Below are positions 30,497 to 36,227 of a stretch of DNA of 36,227 bases, piece after piece; position 1 is the stretch's first letter; every line of letters begins with the position of its first letter. Source of the DNA: Clostridia bacterium. GTDB lineage: Bacteria; Bacillota; Clostridia; Oscillospirales; Acutalibacteraceae. A model generated the notes under the pieces. That model was not told the origin of the DNA. It worked only from the letters and a program-made list of their open reading frames with translations, and made no database searches. The stretch spans positions 1-36,227 of the forward strand of contig JAFYUI010000027.1 of NCBI GenBank assembly GCA_017549565.1, read 5' to 3'. The translations under genes and the position numbers were made by a program.

Positions 30497-32785
30497 CTAT
30501 GATATACTTATTTTTTTGCCACCCAAAGCTTCGGCGGTGTCGCTTATTGCCTTGTGGCAGGTAAACATTATAATTTGGTTTTTGTTTGAATAATCCTTTA
30601 AAAATTCCAAAGCGGTTTTTTGGCGCTTATCATCAAACTGTGTAAGCGAATCGTCAAGCAAAATTGGTAAACTTCCGTTTGTGTCGGCCATAAATTCGCT
30701 GACTGCAAGGCGCAAGCTTAAATATGCTTGGTCAACCGTTCCGCTTGAAAGGTAGCCAACCTCAAAGCTGCCAAAGGTGTCGGCCTTTTCAACCGCAATG
30801 TCAAACGATTTTGAAACATTAACGGCTTTATATTTGCCGCCTGTAATACCCTTAAAAATTTCGGCGGTTTTATTGTCCAGTGCCGAGCCATAGTTTCGCC
30901 TTACCTCCGCAAAGCTGTTTGAAAGGGTAGTCATTGCAAGGTTTAAAGCATCTAAATACTCTTTTTGTGACTGTGACTTGGCGGTTAAATCAGCGATTTG
31001 TGATTTTATCGCCTCGGGGTTTTCCATTACCTTTGTCATGGCTTTAATTTCGGTTAAAATTTCGGTAGCGGTGGTTTTGCGGTTTAAAATTTCATCCGAA
31101 ATGTTAGAAAATTCTTGCTTTATGGCATCAAAATCGTCGCTTATTTCAAAGCTTTCGGCCTCTTTAATTTTTTGTGCCGCCTCTTCATAAGAAATGTTGC
31201 CGACATCCTTTAAAATATAGTTAATTTTTTGCTTAATTTCCTTTTGCTCGCCGGCTTTTTGGCGAAGCGCTTCAAGCGTACTGTCAATGTCGGTTGTGTT
31301 AAAGGTATTGCCCAAAAGGGTTGAAAGCTCGGTTTCATATTCCGTTTTTTCCTTTAAAAGCTCTTCAATTTTTGCATCATTTTCTTTAAGGTGGTTTTGC
31401 TGGTTTTCAATCATCGCCGCATTTGAATTTAACGCGGTGGTAATGGCATTAAGGTTTGATTTTTCAAGGGTTAAAACGGTCATAAGCTCATTAAGTTCAA
31501 GCTTAAGGTTTAAAAGCCGACCTTCAAGTGCTTTTTTCTTGGCATTTTTCGAGCTTGTGATAACAAGAAATACCACGCATAAGATAATGCCGATTAAGGC
31601 AACAACCACACCTATATATGTTTTATAAGAGCATAGCGCTGCACCGCCCAACCCTAATATAATACCTAAAATAAGCAAAATGAAATTGGGTGCGGCTTTT
31701 TGGTTTAATTCATTTTCGGTGTTGTTATATTCGGTTTTTAAAGCAGCTTGCTTTTCTTCAAGCGCTTTAATTTTGCCACTCAGCTCGGCCGATTTTTCAG
31801 GGGATGCTTTTTGTGGGTCAAGTGCTAAATCAAGCCCTTGCTTAATTATTTTGTTTTCGTTTTCCTTGGCTTCAATTTTGGCCTTTACACCGCCGATTTT
31901 TGAAAGGCAAAAATCAATTTTTTTAAGAAACATTTCATCAATTTTGCTGCCGTTTTCAAGGGTAAGCTCGGCCGTAATTTTTTCAAGCTCTTCTTTAAGA
32001 GCCAAAAGCTCGCGCAGCTTATTTGCGTTTTTAAAGTCCTGCTCTTTATCAATTTTTTGCTTTAAAGCATCGGCTTTTTGTTGCAAAGCTTCAATTTCTT
32101 TTACAATTTCGGCGGCCTTTTGGCGACCAACGGCAATTTTCTCAGCATCACCCTCGGCTTTTTCAAGCTGTTCGTTTAAGCTTTTTAAGGCGATAAGATT
32201 TTTATCATAAGCACCTGTTTTTCCGCTTTTTGAAGAAAGCTGTAGCTTTGCCTTTTCAAGTCGGGCATAAACCTCATCAAAGGATATGTCCTCACTTCCG
32301 GTTAGTGCAATGTTTGAAAGCTTTGAATTTATTTCACCCTCGGCCGCAGCATTGCTTTCGGGGAAACCAAACTGACCAATAAAGATACTGCGTTCAAACG
32401 CGGGGGCAGAAAGCCCTAAAATTTTAGCACCAATATCTGCCGAAACGGTTTCGCGGGTGCCCAAATCCTTATCAATAAGGGTTACCTTGTCGGTAGAGTT
32501 TGATTCACCGAAAATGCGTTCAAGTCGAAAGCTTTTACCGTCTTTTTCAAAGTCAATACTGCCTGACATTTGGCTGTTGTCCCACGGGGTGTATTTTTTG
32601 CGGGGGCTTTTTGCAAGGTCGCCTTTGGCACGCTCGCTGCCGTAAAACATCATTTTAATAAAATTCATAACGGTGGTTTTGCCTTGCTCGTTTTCACCGA
32701 AAATAATGGTAAAATCGTTTTCAAAGTCAAGCTTTAGGTCCTTAACACCACCAAAGGCCGAAATATATAAGCTTTTAATCTTCAT
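30497..32785 (-). CDS. Rad50/SbcC-like AAA ATPase with membrane hairpin (YhaN-like)
   Basis: A 762-aa SMC-type ATPase. Walker A is FGENEQGKTT (30-38). Long coiled coils span about 200-360 and 415-640. The signature region is YLSSGTVDQAYLSLRLA, and Walker B is LPILLDDSLTQFDD. At the coiled-coil apex, where Rad50/SbcC has a zinc hook, there are instead two predicted transmembrane helices (about 367-385 and 391-410) and no CxxC. This layout matches B. subtilis YhaN as I recall it. It overlaps the upstream metallophosphoesterase gene by 11 nt, so the two should form a complex analogous to SbcCD or Mre11-Rad50, here tethered to the membrane. Likely role: processing of DNA ends or foreign DNA; inferred from family. 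Confidence 0.87.
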   Translation of the reverse strand: MKIKSLYISAFGGVKDLKLDFENDFTIIFGENEQGKTTVMNFIKMMFYGSERAKGDLAKSPRKKYTPWDNSQMSGSIDFEKDGKSFRLERIFGESNSTDKVTLIDKDLGTRETVSADIGAKILGLSAPAFERSIFIGQFGFPESNAAAEGEINSKLSNIALTGSEDISFDEVYARLEKAKLQLSSKSGKTGAYDKNLIALKSLNEQLEKAEGDAEKIAVGRQKAAEIVKEIEALQQKADALKQKIDKEQDFKNANKLRELLALKEELEKITAELTLENGSKIDEMFLKKIDFCLSKIGGVKAKIEAKENENKIIKQGLDLALDPQKASPEKSAELSGKIKALEEKQAALKTEYNNTENELNQKAAPNFILLILGIILGLGGAALCSYKTYIGVVVALIGIILCVVFLVITSSKNAKKKALEGRLLNLKLELNELMTVLTLEKSNLNAITTALNSNAAMIENQQNHLKENDAKIEELLKEKTEYETELSTLLGNTFNTTDIDSTLEALRQKAGEQKEIKQKINYILKDVGNISYEEAAQKIKEAESFEISDDFDAIKQEFSNISDEILNRKTTATEILTEIKAMTKVMENPEAIKSQIADLTAKSQSQKEYLDALNLAMTTLSNSFAEVRRNYGSALDNKTAEIFKGITGGKYKAVNVSKSFDIAVEKADTFGSFEVGYLSSGTVDQAYLSLRLAVSEFMADTNGSLPILLDDSLTQFDDKRQKTALEFLKDYSNKNQIIMFTCHKAISDTAEALGGKKISIS

Positions 32786-33887
32786 TATACATTACCCCCG
32801 AATTGAAGGCACGAAGCCCAATGTTAAGCGCCTGCTTTACGGTTTCCTTGTCATCGCTTTGTTCTAAAAGTGAAAGCATATTTTTAACAAAAACACCTTT
32901 AAGGGTGGGTTCACTTGCTAAAAGTTCTAAATCAAGCAAAAATTCGGTTTTGTCCTTAACCTTTACAAAATAAAGTTGTGCCGAAAGGCGTGTGGTTATT
33001 TCGGTAAGGTTAAGGGTAGCATCACTTGGGATACTGCCCACAAGCTCGATTTTATAAAGATTATCGGCATAGTTTTCAAAGTTTGCTTTAAGGTCGGCCA
33101 AAACCGCGCCTGCAATGTCTTCACAGTTTGTAATATCAACCGCTCTTATAATGTGTTGGCGTTTTGAAACTGGAACAAATTGCAAATTGCAACTGCCTTT
33201 TTGCACCTCGCCAAAATAAACACCTTTTTGGGATAATTCGTCAAAACCCTGACCTTCGGGGCAGCCGCAGTAAGCAAAATGTGTGTTGTCAATTTTGCCA
33301 ACGGGGGTGTGGGCGTGAACATGGCCCAAAGCGATATAATCCATACCGCTTTTTTTAACAAATTTTGGGGTGATAGAGTTATAGTCAGAACCTAAATCAG
33401 CTCTAAGCTCGCCATGTTGCACCATAATGTTTATATAGTCGGGGTCGGGGGTTAGGGTAAATTCTTCCACACCTTTTAAATAAACACTTTCAAACGATTT
33501 GCCGTAAACCTTGGTTTTAATGTCGTCAAAGGTTAAAACACTGTCGGTTGTGGGTAAAACATAAAGATTTTCGGGCAAATTATTTTTCAAAAAAGGTGAT
33601 TCACTGTTCAAAGGGTCGTGGTTGCCCGCAGCAAAAACTACCTTAATTTCGGGTATAGAGCTAATTTTATTTAAAACACCTGATATAAATTCGCTTTCAA
33701 TATTGTTGCTGTCAAACAAATCGCCCGCAATGGCCAAAATGTCAGCACCCTTTTCCTTTGCCAAATCAACAATTCTTTCAAAGGTTAAAAGGGTTTCAAA
33801 ACGGCGGCCTTCGGCGGCGGCTCCCAAAAAAGCGTCGCGCGCGCCAATGTGTATATCAGCGGTGTGTAAAATTTTTACGCTGTTCAT
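32775..33887 (-). CDS. Metallophosphoesterase, SbcD/Mre11-like exonuclease (YhaO-like)
   Basis: A 370-aa calcineurin-like nuclease, the catalytic partner of the ATPase downstream. Metal-binding motifs in order: D11-x-H13 (TADIHIG), GDLFD, GNHD, VQHGEL and GHVHAHTP, all intact. A C-terminal capping/partner-binding region (about 260-370) follows. Start chosen at ATG 33887, 10 nt after AAAGG; the TTG one codon earlier is possible. The 11-nt overlap with the ATPase gene implies coupled synthesis. Its promoter lies at 33924-33952, back to back with the promoter of the YerC-like gene. Confidence 0.9.
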   Translation of the reverse strand: MNSVKILHTADIHIGARDAFLGAAAEGRRFETLLTFERIVDLAKEKGADILAIAGDLFDSNNIESEFISGVLNKISSIPEIKVVFAAGNHDPLNSESPFLKNNLPENLYVLPTTDSVLTFDDIKTKVYGKSFESVYLKGVEEFTLTPDPDYINIMVQHGELRADLGSDYNSITPKFVKKSGMDYIALGHVHAHTPVGKIDNTHFAYCGCPEGQGFDELSQKGVYFGEVQKGSCNLQFVPVSKRQHIIRAVDITNCEDIAGAVLADLKANFENYADNLYKIELVGSIPSDATLNLTEITTRLSAQLYFVKVKDKTEFLLDLELLASEPTLKGVFVKNMLSLLEQSDDKETVKQALNIGLRAFNSGVMYNED

Positions 33888-33923
33888 CAAAAAACATCCT
33901 TTTTCGACTTTAATTATGTCTTT

Positions 33924-33952
33924 ATAATATCATTTTTTTAATAATATATCAA
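33924..33952 (-). promoter_or_regulatory. Promoter of the yhaO-yhaN-like operon
   Basis: On the minus strand: TTGATA (33947-33952), 17-nt spacer, TATTAT (33924-33929). Confidence 0.72.
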
Positions 33953-33960
33953 GTCACAAA

Positions 33961-33989
33961 TTGACTTTAGCGCTTTTATGTGTTAAAAT
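33961..33989 (+). promoter_or_regulatory. Promoter of the yerC-like operon
   Basis: TTGACT (33961-33966), 17-nt spacer, TAAAAT (33984-33989). Divergent from the promoter at 33924-33952; the two -35 boxes are only 8 nt apart. Confidence 0.8.
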
Positions 33990-34020
33990 GTTTTTGTATT
34001 CTAATAAGGTGGTATTTTTT

Positions 34021-34287
34021 ATGAAAAGAACCGATTTTGCCGACCAATTATTTGATGCGGTTTTAACCCTTAAAACCCGTGAAGAGCTTTATATGTTCTT
34101 TGGTGACATTTGCACCCCAAAGGAAATTGAAACCTATGCCCAGCGCTTTGTTGTGGCAAAGCTTTTAAATGAAAAAAAGGTTTACAGCGATATTGTAAAA
34201 TCAACAGGTGCCAGCACCGCAACCATAAGCCGTGTAAACCGTTCTATGAACGAGGGGCTTAATTTGGCTTTTGAAAGGTTAAAATAA
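34021..34287 (+). CDS. YerC/YecD-family TrpR-like DNA-binding protein
   Basis: An 88-aa helical regulator of the TrpR superfamily. The typical pattern is DQLFDAVLTLKTREELYMFFGDICTPKEIETYAQRF, in short segments, followed by the helix-turn-helix YSDIVKSTGASTATISRVNRSM. The start at 34021 follows AAGGTGG by about 7 nt; the longer frame from 33961 begins inside the promoter. It is first of three co-directional genes (2 nt to the methyltransferase). The YerC family is widespread in Firmicutes; a Trp-binding role is not established for it. Targets are unknown. Confidence 0.9.
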   Translation: MKRTDFADQLFDAVLTLKTREELYMFFGDICTPKEIETYAQRFVVAKLLNEKKVYSDIVKSTGASTATISRVNRSMNEGLNLAFERLK

Positions 34288-34289
34288 AA

Positions 34290-35030
34290 ATGTATAACAC
34301 TTTTGCCGAATTTTATGATGAACTCACTTATGATGTTGATTATAAAAAACGCACGGCTTATTTAATAAAGCTTTTTAAAAAATATGATAAAATGCCGACG
34401 CTGCTTTTAGATGTTGCTTGCGGTACGGGCGGTTTTTCAAACGAATTTGCAAAGCAGGGTGTTGAGGTTATTGGCGCCGATATGAGCGAGGAAATGCTAA
34501 ACATTGCAAGACAGCGCTCTATGGAAAACGGTCTTGATGTTTTATACCTTTGCCAAAAGGCCGAAGAACTTGACCTTTTCGGCACGGTGGATGGTGCGGT
34601 TTGTTGTCTTGACAGCTTAAATCATATAACCGATTATAAAAAACTTTGCAAGGCACTTTGTAAAATTTCTTTGTTTTTAGAAAAAGACCGCCTTTTTATA
34701 TTTGATGTCAACACCGAATATAAACACCGCGAAATTTTGGGTGATAATGTCTTTGTAATGGACAGGGGCGACCTTTATTGCGTTTGGGCTAATAATTACA
34801 CCGAAAAAAATAAAACGGTGGATATTTCGCTCGACTTTTTCGTAAAACAGGGTGACAGCTATCTGCGGGAAAGTGAAGATTTTTCTGAACGGGCATACAC
34901 CGCCGAAGAACTTGAAAAAGCATTAGAAAAAGCGGGGCTTTCGGTAATTGAAATTTTTGACGATATGACTTTAAAACCTTTAAATGATAAAAGTCAAAGA
35001 GCAATTTATGTAACAAAAAAGGTGAAATAA
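34290..35030 (+). CDS. Class I SAM-dependent methyltransferase
   Basis: A 246-aa Rossmann-fold methyltransferase. Motif I is LLDVACGTGGFSNEF (about 38-52), with GADMSEEML as the adenosine-binding acidic loop. CCLDSLNHITDY follows near the active site, and a beta-rich C-terminal part carries VWANNYTEKNKTVDISLDFF. This resembles small-molecule or unknown-substrate methyltransferases (Methyltransf_25 type) rather than an RNA enzyme; the substrate is unknown. It starts 2 nt after the YerC-like gene, with AAAGG nearby, and overlaps hslO (TAATG). Confidence 0.83.
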   Translation: MYNTFAEFYDELTYDVDYKKRTAYLIKLFKKYDKMPTLLLDVACGTGGFSNEFAKQGVEVIGADMSEEMLNIARQRSMENGLDVLYLCQKAEELDLFGTVDGAVCCLDSLNHITDYKKLCKALCKISLFLEKDRLFIFDVNTEYKHREILGDNVFVMDRGDLYCVWANNYTEKNKTVDISLDFFVKQGDSYLRESEDFSERAYTAEELEKALEKAGLSVIEIFDDMTLKPLNDKSQRAIYVTKKVK

Positions 35031-35902
35031 TGGGCAAACTTATAAGATGTATAACAAGTGAAGGCGCAATAATGGTGTCGGCTGTCGATTCAACTGACAT
35101 TGTTGCCAAAGCGGAAGAAATACACAAAACCTCGGCTGTGACAACTGCTGCACTTGGCAGAATGTTAACTGCTGCCGCTATGATGGGTAATATGTTAAAG
35201 GGTGAAAAGAACACAATCTCCCTTAAAATTGACGGTAACGGCCCTGCGGGTGCAATTACCGTTTCGGCTGACTATCACGGTAATGTGCGTGGTTATGTGC
35301 AAAACCCTGTGGTTGAAATCCCCTTAAAGCAAAACGGCAAGCTGGATGTTTCGGCTGCAGTTGGTACAAATGGCAGTCTTTTTGTAACTAAGGATTTAGG
35401 CCTTAAAGAACCATATAACGCATTTATCCCCATTGTGTCGGGCGAAATTGCCGAAGATATTACTTCATATTACGCCACAAGCGAGCAAATCCCCACCGTT
35501 TGCGCCTTGGGTGTGCTTGTAAACCCCGATTTAACTGTTAGAAAAGCAGGTGGATATATTTTACAGCTTTTACCCTTTACCGAAGAGGAAATAATAGTAA
35601 AACTTGAAGAAAACCTTAAAAATGTTCGCCCCCTTACCGCACTTATGGATGAGGGTATGGATATTGAAGAAATTGTAAAAGATGTTTTAAAAGGTTTTGA
35701 TGTGGAGGTTATATATACCGAAGAGGTTGCATATAAATGTAAATGTTCAAGGGAAAAAGTTGAAGCCACTTTAAAGTCAATAAATAAAGAAGAATTGGCT
35801 GAAATGACTGCCGATTTACCCGAAGTTAGTGTATGTTGTGACTTTTGTAACACAACATATAGTTTTTCAAAAAAAGACATTGAAAAAATTTTAAAAAATT
35901 GA
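35030..35902 (+). CDS. hslO: Redox-regulated chaperone Hsp33
   Basis: A 290-aa holdase chaperone activated by oxidation of its zinc centre. The N-terminal core shows SAVTTAALGRMLTAAAMMG and GNGPAGAITVSADYHGNVRGYV. The C-terminal redox switch has the CxC (C237, C239) and CxxC (C270, C273) pairs, with an extra adjacent C269. All four zinc ligands are present, so the switch should be functional, which suits an anaerobe meeting oxidative stress. The start overlaps the preceding stop. No clear terminator follows; the tRNA promoter begins 11 nt after the stop. Confidence 0.96.
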   Translation: MGKLIRCITSEGAIMVSAVDSTDIVAKAEEIHKTSAVTTAALGRMLTAAAMMGNMLKGEKNTISLKIDGNGPAGAITVSADYHGNVRGYVQNPVVEIPLKQNGKLDVSAAVGTNGSLFVTKDLGLKEPYNAFIPIVSGEIAEDITSYYATSEQIPTVCALGVLVNPDLTVRKAGGYILQLLPFTEEEIIVKLEENLKNVRPLTALMDEGMDIEEIVKDVLKGFDVEVIYTEEVAYKCKCSREKVEATLKSINKEELAEMTADLPEVSVCCDFCNTTYSFSKKDIEKILKN

Positions 35903-35912
35903 AAAAATTTGC

Positions 35913-35941
35913 TTGACAAATACAATATGTTATGATAATAT
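35913..35941 (+). promoter_or_regulatory. Promoter of the tRNA cluster
   Basis: TTGACA (35913-35918), 17-nt spacer, TAATAT (35936-35941). The first tRNA begins 50 nt downstream. The leader contains a small hairpin TTGCC-ATT-GGCAA (35961-35973). Confidence 0.8.
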
Positions 35942-35990
35942 ATTGCTTGTCGCCGGTGAGTTGCCATTGGCAAGCCAGCGCGGTCATCGT

Positions 35991-36066
35991 GGGAGCATAG
36001 CTCAGCTGGGAGAGCATCTGCCTTACAAGCAGAGGGTCACAGGTTCGAGCCCTGTTGTTCCCACCA
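35991..36066 (+). tRNA. tRNA-Val (anticodon TAC)
   Basis: 76 nt with CCA encoded. Acceptor GGGAGCA pairs with TGTTCCC. The anticodon loop CTTACAA gives TAC, and the T arm is CAGGTTCGAGCCCTG. Confidence 0.97.
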
Positions 36067-36069
36067 TGT

Positions 36070-36146
36070 GGCCTGGTAGTTCAGTTGGTTAGAACGCTAG
36101 CCTGTCACGCTAGAGGTCGTGGGTTCGAGCCCCATCCAGGTCGCCA
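36070..36146 (+). tRNA. tRNA-Asp (anticodon GTC)
   Basis: 77 nt with CCA encoded. Acceptor GGCCTGG pairs with CCAGGTC. The anticodon stem-loop CTAGC-CTGTCAC-GCTAG reads GTC, with discriminator G as usual for Asp. Confidence 0.97.
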
Positions 36147-36151
36147 CATTT

Positions 36152-36227
36152 GCCTCTGTAGCTCAGTCGGTAGAGCAGGGGACTGAAAATCCCCGTGTCG
36201 TTGGTTCGATTCCGACCGGAGGCACCA
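36152..36227 (+). tRNA. tRNA-Phe (anticodon GAA)
   Basis: 76 nt, ending exactly at the window edge with CCA. Acceptor GCCTCTG pairs with CGGAGGC. The anticodon stem-loop GGGGA-CTGAAAA-TCCCC reads GAA. The cluster may continue beyond the window. Confidence 0.97.

Larger units (their letters stand above)
30406..30526. repeat. Direct repeat copy B (yhaN side)
   Basis: The partner of 29398-29519. It begins with a decayed copy of the cls ribosome-site region, then a promoter copy, a terminator, and the genuine last codons of the yhaN-like gene. Confidence 0.88.

Noticed and set aside
31680-32210. Plus-strand open frame of 176 codons antisense to the YhaN-like ATPase
   Set aside because: Ser/Phe-rich composition is the mirror of the Lys/Glu-rich coiled coil; no start signals.
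1-36227. CRISPR arrays, insertion sequences, prophage or integrase genes
   Set aside because: No regularly spaced repeats of CRISPR type and no transposase, recombinase or phage structural frames were found; the inserted cassette at 29398-30526 carries no visible mobility gene.

Overview
The window looks like a chromosomal segment of an anaerobic, low-to-moderate GC Clostridia-type Firmicute, probably a gut Oscillospirales/Ruminococcaceae relative. The evidence is Gram-positive Shine-Dalgarno sites before nearly every gene, perfect TTGACA-N17-TATAAT promoters, a PdaB-like sporulation deacetylase, a YhaO/YhaN-like pair, a YerC-type TrpR protein, a DUF1385 (YqhQ-like) protein, a perfect Gram-positive LexA (Cheo) box, and short palindromic repeats that I recall from genomes of this group. 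Taxonomy is inference; no rRNA is present. I see no phage, insertion sequence or CRISPR array.

Layout. 1-1000: the 3' two thirds of tuf, its terminator and a palindromic repeat. 980-2000: a PdaB-like deacetylase and a small repeat island. 2000-4070: a zinc-ribbon membrane protein (minus), a decayed fragment of a NodB-domain gene, and an SPFH/paraslipin protein. 4100-7110 (minus): operon rsmE - rsmF-like - CE4 deacetylase. 7170-7850: an XRE regulator between two nearly identical hairpins, then a 55-aa membrane protein under a perfect sigma-A promoter and a LexA box. 8060-23118: one uninterrupted plus-strand run of 16 genes with gaps of at most 34 nt or overlaps: lipoprotein, response regulator, histidine kinase, DUF1385, prmC, recA, recX, rimO, pgsA, cysE, cysS, a tRNA1(Val)-type methyltransferase, rsmI, LCP protein, a 59-aa Cys-rich protein and a PlsC-type acyltransferase. 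23136-27415 (minus): glgP and a GH13 amylase, for alpha-glucan breakdown. 27600-33890 (minus): a 52-aa membrane protein, cardiolipin synthase, an apparently inserted cassette, and a YhaN/YhaO-like nuclease-ATPase pair. 34021-35902 (plus): YerC-like repressor, methyltransferase, Hsp33. 35991-36227: tRNA-Val, tRNA-Asp and tRNA-Phe.

Themes. The long plus-strand run joins translation-related modification (PrmC, RimO, RsmI, the tRNA methyltransferase, CysS), recombination (RecA/RecX) and envelope work (PgsA, LCP, PlsC). It is headed by a predicted lipoprotein and a two-component system.

The most unusual signals are these. (1) A LexA-boxed gene for a tiny single-pass membrane protein, a candidate SOS effector. 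(2) A roughly 0.9-kb cassette between yhaN and cls, flanked by ~122-nt direct repeats. Each repeat carries a copy of the yhaN terminator and the cls promoter, and one also carries a yhaN tail that differs from the real one only at synonymous positions. (3) An XRE gene between twin hairpins, one of which has no gene to terminate. (4) A fragment of a lost deacetylase paralogue. Several small genes (22090-22269, 27636-27794, 30149-30307) were read directly from the sequence.
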